Shown here: positions 16,954 through 25,789 of the stretch, one piece after another
Layout: each line of letters begins with the position of its first letter
Position numbering within the stretch: position 1 is the first letter of the stretch
Assembly: GCA_965657335.1 (NCBI GenBank)
Contig: CBFHOH010000011.1
Coordinates: 1 to 64,000, forward strand
Direction of reading: 5' to 3'
Source: UBA4582 sp965657335
GTDB taxonomy: Bacteria > Pseudomonadota > Gammaproteobacteria > Pseudomonadales > Azotimanducaceae
Length of the DNA stretch: 64,000 nucleotides
Notes under the pieces: generated by a model
The model's input: the letters and a program-made list of their open reading frames with translations, nothing else
Databases searched by the model: none
Told to the model about the DNA's origin: nothing
Made by a program: the position numbers and the translations under genes

Positions 16954-17747
16954 AATGTCCTAACCCAATCACGAACAACTGCTGCGTGCCTTAGTTGATT
17001 CGCGGATTCGAGAGACTTGATTGCTCTGTTCGCGTAGCGAATCGCGCTAGCTGTATCTGAATTTTTTGCGGCGACGCGGGCCAGGCGGAAAAGCGTGTCG
17101 GCGATGCCGCGCGGGTCTTGTGCCAAACGATAATAGTCGAGCGCCCGTTCAAAATTTTGGCGGTTGCTGGCAGCAATGCCTGCCTGATAATAGATGAACG
17201 CCCGTTCTGCAGGGTAATCTGTGCGATCTGGATCGATCAATTCTACTGCTCGCGCCGGATCTCCGAGATAGGCGTACACGCTCGCTTGCTCTAATTGTGT
17301 AGCAGCGTAATCAAGCGCCCGCTTGAAGTAGGAATCATCTTGATGTGTTCGACCAAGCAGTATGTAGGTTTGGTAAGACACATCATTATCATTGAGTTGC
17401 TCAGCGAGTGTTTTCAGCGAGAGAGCTATCGTTCTGCCTTGCGTTAACTCATTGGCACCAAGAGCCAGTTTTGTTTTAACAGATTGGATGCGCCACTGAC
17501 CGTAAAGGTCATCGAATTGTTCGTACTCTGCCTGTGCGGTGTCGAGGGCTCTGAGTCCTGCTGCGGTGTTCTGTAACATTAATGCATTGAGCGCGTTCTT
17601 TTCAGTCGCGGAAATGTTTGCGTTGAGTTGAGAAACCGGTGCACTGGCACAACCGCCTAGCATACCCGATAGGATGTTTGCCATTACGCAGCATTTTAAA
17701 AAAACTGAGACTGATTGTTTGTTAAGTGCTCTCATGCAGTTTTTCAT
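16950..17747 (-). CDS. TPR-like lipoprotein
   Basis: I chose the ATG at 17747 because GGAG lies 7 nt upstream; a GTG at 17753 is in frame. The 265-residue product has a lipobox (MLGGC, Cys33) and then a helical solenoid of TPR-like repeats (for example ERAFIYYQAGIAASNRQNFE, LDYYRLAQDPRGIADTLFRL, ASAIRYANRAIKSL). Likely a periplasm-facing lipoprotein scaffold. It overlaps the upstream TPR gene by 26 nt and the MlaE gene by 4 nt, so translation is coupled. No named family recognised. Confidence 0.72.
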   Translation of the reverse strand: MKNCMRALNKQSVSVFLKCCVMANILSGMLGGCASAPVSQLNANISATEKNALNALMLQNTAAGLRALDTAQAEYEQFDDLYGQWRIQSVKTKLALGANELTQGRTIALSLKTLAEQLNDNDVSYQTYILLGRTHQDDSYFKRALDYAATQLEQASVYAYLGDPARAVELIDPDRTDYPAERAFIYYQAGIAASNRQNFERALDYYRLAQDPRGIADTLFRLARVAAKNSDTASAIRYANRAIKSLESANQLRHAAVVRDWVRTL

Positions 17748-18726
17748 TCTCACGCTCCAGAATTCTGAGGAGGGTAGGGAGCCTTTCCAGTGTGTTTACA
17801 TACTTGTTCAAAATGACCTGCGCTTCTTCATATGAACGTCGCTGAATCAGTTCCCTAAGATTTGCACGTAGTGGCGAAAAATTCTCTGTATCGAGTAGGC
17901 CTTCCATTAAATCTGTAAAGTCGTCGTACTTATTCTGTTCGAATGCTTTTCTCGCTCGATTGAGTTTGTATCTCAGCGCAATAGGCGCCATTAATGAATT
18001 GACTAAAAAAGCCGTAAATAATGCGAGAAAGGTTACGATAAAATCTCCAACCTTATCCTTGGCAATGCTGATCCATTCGGCTAGTTCCGTGCTGGTTTGA
18101 GCTTCCTCTGTCGCACGAATTTCCTCAATAATTTTTCTCGCTTCAGTATTTAGCGGGTCAAGTGTAAGGGCTTTTCTAAGTTGCTTCTCCGCTTCGGCTA
18201 GCGAGCCAGAGATCATGAGTGCTCGACCGTATTCCACCAAGATAGTTTCTTTCATGGGGAAATTTTGAGCGGCTATTTTACCGACGGCCACCGCTGTCTT
18301 CAGGTTACCTGCGTCGACTTCCTGTTGCATCATGACAACCGCGGAACGCTCACTGCGCGCCCATTTAGCGTGCAGTTGAGCAATCTGCTCTAATAACGCC
18401 TGGTCAGCCTTATCTTCTCTCAAACGGGCTGAGGCCATAAGTTGCTCTTCCGCGTCGCCAGATTGTCTGTTTTCAAACAATTTGTTCGCCAACCGGCTTT
18501 TCAAGTTAGCGTCAGATGGAAATTTGATGACGGCAAGTCTGAGAAGTTTTATCGCATCTTTGCGGTTATCGTCGTCGTCGATCTGACTGATTCTTGCAAG
18601 GACTTGCTGCGGTGATTTGAATTCCTCCAGCGCGTCCGCTGCTACTGCCGCGTGTTGCTGGGCTCCTAGCATCACTAAAATAGCAAGCGCAAAGACTCGC
18701 ACGCGGCTTATCTGACTGGTTCTCAT
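17722..18726 (-). CDS. TPR protein with signal peptide and one transmembrane segment
   Basis: 334 residues from the ATG at 18726, one base after the stop of the upstream gene; an in-frame ATG 27 nt earlier is less likely. A signal sequence (about 1-30, ending AVAAD) is followed by TPR repeats (LRLAVIKFPSDANLKSRLAN, EYGRALMISGSLAEAEKQLR), a hydrophobic helix (about 225-245, DFIVTFLALFTAFLVNSLM) and a helical cytoplasmic-like tail. It could anchor the envelope complex to the inner membrane. No exact family recognised. Confidence 0.7.
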   Translation of the reverse strand: MRTSQISRVRVFALAILVMLGAQQHAAVAADALEEFKSPQQVLARISQIDDDDNRKDAIKLLRLAVIKFPSDANLKSRLANKLFENRQSGDAEEQLMASARLREDKADQALLEQIAQLHAKWARSERSAVVMMQQEVDAGNLKTAVAVGKIAAQNFPMKETILVEYGRALMISGSLAEAEKQLRKALTLDPLNTEARKIIEEIRATEEAQTSTELAEWISIAKDKVGDFIVTFLALFTAFLVNSLMAPIALRYKLNRARKAFEQNKYDDFTDLMEGLLDTENFSPLRANLRELIQRRSYEEAQVILNKYVNTLERLPTLLRILERENEKLHEST

Positions 18727-18727
18727 G

Positions 18728-19807
18728 TTATAGCGCCACAACAATGAGAACACCAGCTTGGTTCATGGCTTGCAAGGTACTGCTGCTCTGCGAAATTTTC
18801 TTGGCGTCTCCGGAAGAAATAATGAGATCAGAATCGAGATTCTTATAAGTCGACAACGCTCTAATGATAAAAGGTGATGTCGCAACTCTTTGATTTTTTA
18901 TTGCATCTTCTAAATCAAAATCGTATGTGACGCCGCGTTTTTTAACGATATTGTCATAGGAAGTATTTTTGCTCGGATAGATGATATTGCCTTCGTCGTC
19001 TCTGATCTTCGGTACCGTAGCAAGCTCAAAATTTGTGACATTGCTCGCATCGATAAGTAAGCCAGAAAATTGATTGTTCTGTTCATAGTTCGATATCGCT
19101 GTGGTCAGCATATCCTGAACACTTTCGGTGTCGCCACTGTTCATCCATTCAAGCAGTTTCTTATAGGCTTTGGCTTCTTCCTCGTCCCGAACGACAATGA
19201 CGCCTGCTGCGTTAGCTTTAGTAAAGAGAAAATCCAACATCACGCCGGTCGATGTGTTTAATGAATCCGTGATCATTCCAGTAATCGGTGCTAGCGGCTC
19301 TCTGATAATTCGGAAGTGTTTCTGGCGCGGGTTTTGTACAACATTGTCAGCTAAAGCTTCAGCAGCGGTTTGCTCTGAGTAGACCGCTTCGAGAAACTTA
19401 CCAGCTATTGGCATTGCCATCGTGACGGTCGCAACTTCGTTTTGATAATGCTGCTTGGTTACCTGCGCGCCCTTTATCAGGCCTTCTACTCGCGTCGCAG
19501 TTTCACGGCTTTGATTCATCGCCTGATCCGTTTTCAGAATGGAATTGATCCTGACACCCTTAGTCATTTCAAGCAAATTACGTTGGGCGTCAACAATCGC
19601 TGCGCGACGAGAGAGAATGCGCTTTTGTGCCGGGGAGGCATCTGGTTTGGCTGTACCGTAGCCGACAGCGTAGACAACGCCCTGGCTCCAATTGATACCA
19701 CCGTTAGCCGATGCTTTTACCACTTCATCAGCTGAGCTTTGAAGTGACAACAAGCTCAGGTACAGCGCGCAGAGCGAGTATGAGATAGAAGATATTCGTA
19801 ATTTCAT
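18728..19807 (-). CDS. exported LPP20/FlgT-N-like protein, paralog 2
   Basis: 359 residues with a signal peptide ending near SSADE. The LPP20-like block SRRAAIVDAQRNLLEMTKGV (about 66-85) and EGLIKGAQV match paralogs 1 and 3. The C-terminal block has GLLIDASNVTNFELATVPKI, then IYPSKNT and an LIVVAL end parallel to the VIIVL end of paralog 1. A central insertion of about 90 residues has no recognisable domain. The start overlaps the lytic transglycosylase stop by 4 nt. Probably periplasmic or outer-membrane associated. Confidence 0.72.
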   Translation of the reverse strand: MKLRISSISYSLCALYLSLLSLQSSADEVVKASANGGINWSQGVVYAVGYGTAKPDASPAQKRILSRRAAIVDAQRNLLEMTKGVRINSILKTDQAMNQSRETATRVEGLIKGAQVTKQHYQNEVATVTMAMPIAGKFLEAVYSEQTAAEALADNVVQNPRQKHFRIIREPLAPITGMITDSLNTSTGVMLDFLFTKANAAGVIVVRDEEEAKAYKKLLEWMNSGDTESVQDMLTTAISNYEQNNQFSGLLIDASNVTNFELATVPKIRDDEGNIIYPSKNTSYDNIVKKRGVTYDFDLEDAIKNQRVATSPFIIRALSTYKNLDSDLIISSGDAKKISQSSSTLQAMNQAGVLIVVAL

Positions 19808-21174
19808 AAGTGAGGTTCCGACGTTTGGTGAACACCGACATAACGCAGCAGATTAGGCGCCATGGTGTTGCGTGCTACTTCGGTGTCGTTGGAGGAATTG
19901 CCTTGCGCGACTTCGTCAAACGCAAAATATTTCTTTTGTGCCTCGGTGACTTTAACGATATATCGCCTTGTCTCTTCGTAAGGCAGATTCTGTTGTAGGT
20001 GAGCGTAGACTTCGTTCGGTGTCATGGTGTTGATGATTTTTGCTGCCGTTCGAACATTGGTCGCCCCGGTAAATGATTTGGCAACATTACCGGCACCTGT
20101 GTTGTAGGCGGCTATGGCGCAGTATTGCAAACTATCCGGGTCATCAATGTGTCGAAGATAGCGATTGTGCAGGATGTGAAGATAAGCCGCACCTAGCTCC
20201 ATGTTGTTGTCGGGTTGATAAAGGTATTCAGGACCCAGCAGCGTCTTTTCGCCGTAGACTTTTTCGTAGGCGTCCATCGCACCGGATCTGGGCACCAACT
20301 GCATTAAACCGTAGGCGGGCACCGCGGAGCGCGCTCTGGGGTTAAAGTGTGATTCAGTTTCCATGACTGCCAGCAGCAGTGAGGGTGGCAAGTTTTGTTT
20401 TTCAGCTTCATTTGCAACCGTAGCAAGATATTCATCTGCTAAGAGATCTTTAAAGTTGGCTTTTAATGGCACTTGAATGGAGACTTTGCGCTTATGATTT
20501 TTAAGTGGCGTGACGGTTGCAGCAAATGGAGGAGAGACGGAATCAGTCTTGCTCGGGGCTAGTTTTTTATCAGTTAGCGAATCAAGCTTGAGCGCCTGAC
20601 TGACGGCGTCCGCAAGCAAAGTCGGTGAAACCGGTTGGCTAAGCCCGGCCAGAACCGGTTCGTCTGATCTTTCCGTCATGTCTGGCTGAATGATTTCAAG
20701 TCCCCTCGACTCAAGATTTTTTTTCGCGTACTTCAGTGCGGTATCTTTGCCCGCTAAGTCCGCTAAATTGTCTGTCTGCAATGCATCATTGGCGGTTGCG
20801 ATATCTCCCACGATCGATGCTACCTTGTCGTCGACGTTGATAATTCTTTCGATAGAGACAGTCCCCAGTTCAAAGTCGATCATTCGACGTATGTTCAGGT
20901 CGTCACTGTAGTCGACCCATGTTGTCTGGGTGGGAAGCCGAACTTCGTTATTGCCCCAGTTTTCCGCTACTTCTTCACTGAGCCTTTGATAGCCGTCTTC
21001 CATCGCCTCATTCAGTATTTCAAATTGCTCGTCCAACGTCAGATCAATCGAATTAAAGTTGTCTTCCAACAAACGGTCAAGTGCAGCAAAGGGATCTTCT
21101 TCCTCCTCAGCCATCAACAAGGGGGTCAATGGCAAAAGTGCAGCAAGCATGAGTGTTTGAATTCTAATCTTCAT
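19804..21174 (-). CDS. MltC-like membrane-bound lytic murein transglycosylase
   Basis: 456 residues from the ATG at 21174, 7 nt after the upstream stop; an in-frame ATG at 21204 would overlap. A signal peptide (MKIRIQTLMLAALLPLTPLL) precedes a DUF3393-like domain (WVDYSDDLNIRRMIDFELGT) and a C-terminal SLT domain with the catalytic Glu in METESHFNPRARS, then YGLMQLVPRSG and AIAAYNTGAGNV. It cleaves the MurNAc-GlcNAc bond of peptidoglycan. No lipobox Cys is evident, unlike E. coli MltC. In this operon it could open peptidoglycan for assembly of the envelope complex. Confidence 0.88.
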   Translation of the reverse strand: MKIRIQTLMLAALLPLTPLLMAEEEEDPFAALDRLLEDNFNSIDLTLDEQFEILNEAMEDGYQRLSEEVAENWGNNEVRLPTQTTWVDYSDDLNIRRMIDFELGTVSIERIINVDDKVASIVGDIATANDALQTDNLADLAGKDTALKYAKKNLESRGLEIIQPDMTERSDEPVLAGLSQPVSPTLLADAVSQALKLDSLTDKKLAPSKTDSVSPPFAATVTPLKNHKRKVSIQVPLKANFKDLLADEYLATVANEAEKQNLPPSLLLAVMETESHFNPRARSAVPAYGLMQLVPRSGAMDAYEKVYGEKTLLGPEYLYQPDNNMELGAAYLHILHNRYLRHIDDPDSLQYCAIAAYNTGAGNVAKSFTGATNVRTAAKIINTMTPNEVYAHLQQNLPYEETRRYIVKVTEAQKKYFAFDEVAQGNSSNDTEVARNTMAPNLLRYVGVHQTSEPHL

Positions 21175-21181
21175 GTTAGCA

Positions 21182-22021
21182 TCAGGACTCTGAGCCAAGC
21201 ACAAGCACCACTCGACCCTGCGATAGAAAGTCTTCGTTATTCAGATTGCCGTGGTAGATTTTAACCGCGGCTTCATTCGACAGCACGACATTTGCTTCAG
21301 CGGAAATACTCGCCGCGCTAAGTTGAAGCGGGGCATCACCGACAAGGTCAGCATTTTCAAGTGCTTCTGCGGTCGTTTTCGCCCAATGAATCCAGTCCGA
21401 ACCTTCGTTTGATTTGAAATGCGATGGACCGTAAATCTCCTCACCTCTCTCTGTGACTAACCTGACGCCGAGAAAAGGGTCAAAATTGTATCCCTCAAGG
21501 TTAATTACTAGGCCTGTGATTTTTCCTGTCGCAATGCTGGCGTCAGTCTCTGGTTGAAAACTTTCATGTTGTGATTGCTGCAGAGATCCAAGTAGAACCT
21601 GCGACAGTTTAGGTCTAGCTTTGCATTCTACGAGGGAGGCATTCACGCAGAGCCCCAATCTTATCTCTGCCAGCAGTTCTCCATCTTCCTCAGTGATGTT
21701 TTCTGCAACGATAAAGGCGCCTCGGAGTAATCCTTTCACTCTGTTCGCAACCAGATCACTTTCAAGTTGTGCATCTTTCACCGTTGTACCGGAAGTTACT
21801 CTGACGCCTTCGACCATTTCAAGGAGATTGCGTTGCGCGTCCACTCGCGCGGACCGCTTTGCTAGCAGTTTGGCTTGAATCTTGTTTATCGTCTTTGTGA
21901 GATCAACGGTGCCCATACCCGTAGCTTCGATCAATCCCTGAGTCAGCGCGTTTTCCTCCGCAAAAATTTGCGTACCGCTGAGTGTAAGTACAAAGGCAAG
22001 CAACGGCTGTTTCAAATTCAT
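21182..22021 (-). CDS. exported LPP20/FlgT-N-like protein, paralog 3 (first gene of operon)
   Basis: 279 residues with a signal peptide (about 1-20, ending IFAEE). The LPP20-like block KRSARVDAQRNLLEMVEGVR (about 55-74) and VKGLLRGAFIV match paralogs 1 and 2. The C-terminal block reads TGLVINLEGYNFDPFLGVRL, then EEIYGPSHF and a VVLVLGSES end. It is the promoter-proximal gene of the minus-strand operon, with AAGGA 8 nt upstream of the ATG. A small hairpin (GGGTAG-GCG-CTACCC, 22038-22052) lies in its leader. Confidence 0.72.
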   Translation of the reverse strand: MNLKQPLLAFVLTLSGTQIFAEENALTQGLIEATGMGTVDLTKTINKIQAKLLAKRSARVDAQRNLLEMVEGVRVTSGTTVKDAQLESDLVANRVKGLLRGAFIVAENITEEDGELLAEIRLGLCVNASLVECKARPKLSQVLLGSLQQSQHESFQPETDASIATGKITGLVINLEGYNFDPFLGVRLVTERGEEIYGPSHFKSNEGSDWIHWAKTTAEALENADLVGDAPLQLSAASISAEANVVLSNEAAVKIYHGNLNNEDFLSQGRVVLVLGSES

Positions 22022-22421
22022 ACACTATCCTTGAGCAGGGTAGGCGCTACCCGACTAATTGAAATTGTTTATGTTAGCTGCGCGTCCCCGCACAGCGGTC
22101 GATAGAAAGACAAAATAATTCCAAATGATTCTAGCCCATCCTCTCTCAAGTCCCTAATATTTAGGCAATTACTGAAGAATTGTGTAAATTATATCGACAG
22201 TGTATCCCGCGACGGATAAGTGCGAAGATGACTTGTAAGCTGATGTAAGTCGACATCATCGTAAATGATGGCGTCGGCATAGCGTTCTTTCTTGAGAGAA
22301 TATTAAACTTTGTTGCAGTGTTGCTTATATAATGTCCGCGTCGGGCTTGTTTCGCTGGTTAGCGATTTGCGCCCGGGTTCCCTGTCGGTTATGCAGGCAA
22401 ATAGTGAAAGGTAGGATTTTA
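22022..22421. promoter_or_regulatory. divergent promoter region of the envelope operon and the caspase-like gene
   Basis: About 400 bp if the caspase-like gene starts at the GTG at 22422, 310 bp if it starts at the ATG at 22332. It holds a 6-bp hairpin (22038-22052) in the operon leader and a TATAAT (22328-22333) that overlaps the upstream ATG, without a good -35. No conserved operator recognised. Confidence 0.4.
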
Positions 22422-25268
22422 GTGTACTCGGGCAGCCGTTTAAAAAAATTGACGCGGAGCAAGATCGTCTGTTGGATCCGTGTCACCTCAAAAGTTCTGC
22501 TGCTGGCAGCATTGGCAGCTGTTTTTCCTATCAATTCTTTCGCTGCTTCACGCGGACTTTCAGTCGAGTTGCGGGCTTCTGAAGCGCCGAACGCGCCGGT
22601 TGCTGAGGCCGTCGAACTATATGCTAATAGCTATGCCCTGATCATCGGAAACGACGATTACGTTAATGGTTGGCCAAAGCTGAGTAACGCGATCAAAGAT
22701 GCAGAGATTGTTGCGACCGAACTCGAGAAAAAAGGTTTCGAGGTCGAGTTGTATCGCAATCTGGATTCAGATGGACTCAGCAGCGCATTCAAAAAGTTTT
22801 TTATCCTCAAGGGTGACGATCCATCCGCACGGCTGTTCGTTTGGTTTGCAGGTCATGGCGCAACCATTGATGGCGAGGGTTATTTGATACCTACCGATGC
22901 ACCCGTTCCCAACGATGGTCCACAGTTCAAATTCTTATCGGTCGCGCTGAGAGACTTCGGTACTTACATGCGCCAATCGGTCTCCAAACATGTGTATGCG
23001 GTGTTCGACTCCTGCTTCGCGGGTACCGTATTTTCAAGCCAGCGCGCGTTGCCGCCTTCCGCTATTACCCGAGCAACAACTCTACCCGTAAGACAGTTTC
23101 TGACCTCCGGAGATGAAGACCAGGAAGTGTCAGACGACGGCGCGTTTCGCGAATTATTTGTCCGAGCAATTAATGGTGAGGAGCGGTCTGATGCAAATGG
23201 CGACGGTTATGTGACTGCCAGCGAGCTTGGTATTTTCCTGGGCGACAGAGTAACAAACCTCACACAGTCTCAACAGACGCCACGTTATGGCAAATTGCGA
23301 GACAAAAATTTTGACCGCGGTGATTTTGTGTTCCGATTGCCGAATGGCCCATCAGCAACCGCCGTTACTTCGAGCCCCGCAGCGGTAAATGATGGTGCAG
23401 AGGTCGCTTTTTGGGACTCGGTTAAAGACAGCGATAATGTGAAAGAGTTTGATGCTTATCTTATGCAGTTTCCTCAGGGAAGCTTTGCGGGTTTGGCTAG
23501 GATTAAAAAATCGAGTCTGCAACAAAAGCTCGCCGCGGCCAAGCAGAGAACGCGGCCGAGAGAGGCGTTTAAAATAGCCTTCCTCGACCGGGACTTGCAG
23601 GCGACGAAGACTGCCAATATCCGCCAAATTCCATTTCCAACGGCAAAGCGCGTCGGCAGATTGAGTCCGGGAGACCGCGTTTGGGGAGTAGGCCAGACAG
23701 AAACGAAGGGGGGCACCTGGTACAAGGTTGCTCGAGACGGAACAGATCTTGGATTTGTTTACGCACCGCTGCTCGCTTCTGTCGGCAATATTGACGAAAT
23801 TATCGGTATCGAACCATTGGTTCGACCGATGCCAGCAGGCGCAGAAAGTATTTCTGTCCAACAAACTGCCTCGTTAGCCCAGCCGGATCAAGCGGATGGA
23901 TTTGAGGAGGCCGCAAAGGAAGAAGTCGGTTCCCTAGTCGAAGCGCCCGAACCGACGACTACCGACGATCGTCTTTCATTCTTGGTTGACGACCTCATTG
24001 AGGAAACGACACTTTCTGCAAACGAACAGGTCCTTGACGAGGCGCCCACTGCGTCCGCAGATGCTGAGTTTTCAGGGCAACAGCAAGCCTCAGCGGTTGA
24101 AGCTGCGGCGGTCAATACTGCGGCAGTCGACACTGCGGTGACCTCGAGCGCAAACGAGATAGCGCTCGTCGTCGATGTTGGTAGCGAATTGCTGGAAGTC
24201 GAGAAAACCGAACTAGACACCACGCAAGAGAATCTAGCGCAAGACTATTCATTTCAAGACAGTGCACTTCAAGACAATACGTTACAAGACAGTGCCACGG
24301 AATATGAAGCGCCGCAGTCAGAGACAACGAGCGCTCAGGTCGATGCGAAGGTTGCCAGCATAGAAATGGCAAGTGAAGAAATAGTTCCGAAACAGACAAC
24401 TGGACAAGTTTTGCAAACGGAAAATATTTCCCCCTCAGCGTCCCCTGAACCCTCACAAGCAGTTTCACGAGGGCAGGTATTGTCCAATGCAGTCGAGCGA
24501 GCAGAAGCGCAGTTGGCAGAGGCACGAAAAAGAGAACTGGAATTTAGAGGGCAAGCCAATTCGACCGGACTATCACAAACGAGTCCCATCGCTGTCGAAA
24601 AAAAGGCCGACTCAGTGGTGGCAGAACAAACCGTATCTGCGGCAGCGACCTCCGCCGTAGAGAAAGTAATACAAAAGCCGCCACCCCCCTCTCAGGTTGT
24701 TCAAACAGCAGCGACCGACGCAGGTCTGCAAGCTCAAAGAGAGGTTAGTGCTTATTTGAGACGTTACATCGATGCAGCTGAATCAGGTAATTCAAAGGCC
24801 CAATTTTCGCTTGGTTACATCTATGAAACAGGGCAAGAGGTGGAGAAAAACGTCTCGGAAGCGATCAGATGGTACAGCGTGGCAGCAGAAGCAAACGAAA
24901 TTCAGGCAATGATTCGCCTTGGACTCCTGTACGAGAATGGTAATGACATCTCGAAGGATTTAACTGAGGCGGCCTATTGGTATCGCAAGGCGGCAAGCGA
25001 GGGTCATGCGGATGCCCAGCAAACCATCGGTTATATGTATGAAAATGGTTTGGGCGTAATTAAGGACCCCGCTGAGGCTGCCAGATGGTATGAGCGCGCA
25101 GCAACACAGGGTCGCGTCGCTGCACAAAACAACCTTGGCAGGCTTTATCAGCTCGGTATAGGGGTGGAAAGAAATCTGGACAGTGCGATCTTTTGGTACG
25201 AAAAAGCCGCGTCACAGGGCAGTGAGGCCGCGAGAAATAATCTGGCAGACCTCATTCCGGGCCGATAG
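22422..25268 (+). CDS. caspase-fold (C14) exported protein with EF-hand-like loop, SH3b and Sel1 repeats
   Basis: I prefer the GTG at 22422 (GGTAGG 6 nt upstream); an ATG at 22332 is in frame. The signal sequence ends FAAS. The caspase domain has ALIIGNDDY, the catalytic His in WFAGHGA and Cys in DSCFAGT. After it comes a DANGDGYVTASEL loop of EF-hand type. An SH3-like region (AKRVGRLSPGDRVWGVGQTE) precedes a long Ala/Thr/Glu-rich disordered linker with short QDSALQD-type repeats. Four Sel1-like repeats (LGYIYETGQEVEKNVSEAIR and similar) end the protein. It is divergent from the envelope operon, suggesting joint function. Orthocaspases cleave after basic residues; specificity here is unknown. 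Confidence 0.85.
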   Translation: MYSGSRLKKLTRSKIVCWIRVTSKVLLLAALAAVFPINSFAASRGLSVELRASEAPNAPVAEAVELYANSYALIIGNDDYVNGWPKLSNAIKDAEIVATELEKKGFEVELYRNLDSDGLSSAFKKFFILKGDDPSARLFVWFAGHGATIDGEGYLIPTDAPVPNDGPQFKFLSVALRDFGTYMRQSVSKHVYAVFDSCFAGTVFSSQRALPPSAITRATTLPVRQFLTSGDEDQEVSDDGAFRELFVRAINGEERSDANGDGYVTASELGIFLGDRVTNLTQSQQTPRYGKLRDKNFDRGDFVFRLPNGPSATAVTSSPAAVNDGAEVAFWDSVKDSDNVKEFDAYLMQFPQGSFAGLARIKKSSLQQKLAAAKQRTRPREAFKIAFLDRDLQATKTANIRQIPFPTAKRVGRLSPGDRVWGVGQTETKGGTWYKVARDGTDLGFVYAPLLASVGNIDEIIGIEPLVRPMPAGAESISVQQTASLAQPDQADGFEEAAKEEVGSLVEAPEPTTTDDRLSFLVDDLIEETTLSANEQVLDEAPTASADAEFSGQQQASAVEAAAVNTAAVDTAVTSSANEIALVVDVGSELLEVEKTELDTTQENLAQDYSFQDSALQDNTLQDSATEYEAPQSETTSAQVDAKVASIEMASEEIVPKQTTGQVLQTENISPSASPEPSQAVSRGQVLSNAVERAEAQLAEARKRELEFRGQANSTGLSQTSPIAVEKKADSVVAEQTVSAAATSAVEKVIQKPPPPSQVVQTAATDAGLQAQREVSAYLRRYIDAAESGNSKAQFSLGYIYETGQEVEKNVSEAIRWYSVAAEANEIQAMIRLGLLYENGNDISKDLTEAAYWYRKAASEGHADAQQTIGYMYENGLGVIKDPAEAARWYERAATQGRVAAQNNLGRLYQLGIGVERNLDSAIFWYEKAASQGSEAARNNLADLIPGR

Positions 25269-25290
25269 CTGTAAGCTTATCTAGCTGGCA

Positions 25291-25659
25291 CTAATCTTGG
25301 ACTTCGTAGGCGATAGTAGGGTCATCACTTTTGAACATATAGAGTAGCAATTGGCTCAACACAATGTTGCCGTCTGCTCTATACCGGCCGTCCATAAAAG
25401 CCGCCATACCATCCTCACAGCCTAGGAGTAACCGCCAGCATGTTTTCGGCTGATCGATGTACAGCGTTACAGTAGGCTGGGGATGTGTTCCTGGACTTAG
25501 CGAAAAACGGCGAGTTTCAACCTCAAGATGAAACGGCTCTGCTTCAGTAAACTGAAATTGAAAGACAGCCTGCTCAGTCTGGAGAAATCCGGGTTTGAAA
25601 TGGGGCGCTAACACTTCGGTTTGTTTCGCCAAAGTCGCGACTAATTCACTTTCACTCAT
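25291..25659 (-). CDS. SCP2 sterol-binding domain protein
   Basis: 122 residues comprising a single SCP2-like domain (VEVTRRFSL-type beta region, then CEDGMAAFMDGRYRADGNIV and a C-terminal helix LSQLLLYMFK). SCP2 proteins bind hydrophobic ligands such as fatty acyl-CoA or sterols; bacterial stand-alone copies include UbiJ/UbiT-like accessory proteins, but no ubiquinone genes are nearby. It is convergent with the caspase-like gene (22 bp) and divergent from sohB. Confidence 0.75.
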   Translation of the reverse strand: MSESELVATLAKQTEVLAPHFKPGFLQTEQAVFQFQFTEAEPFHLEVETRRFSLSPGTHPQPTVTLYIDQPKTCWRLLLGCEDGMAAFMDGRYRADGNIVLSQLLLYMFKSDDPTIAYEVQD

Positions 25660-25789
25660 TGCTACTACCTCGTCTTATCACAGCAGAGCCTCAAACACGC
25701 GCTACTCTACGATATTTCAGGGCCAATCACAAAAGCCAAGACGATATCTATGATAGACTACGTCGGTTTTTTTTGCATCGGAGTACAAC

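Noticed and set aside
23352..23864. Minus-strand ORF of 170 residues inside the caspase-like gene
   Set aside because: It is antisense to a gene with clear catalytic motifs and has no recognisable domain.
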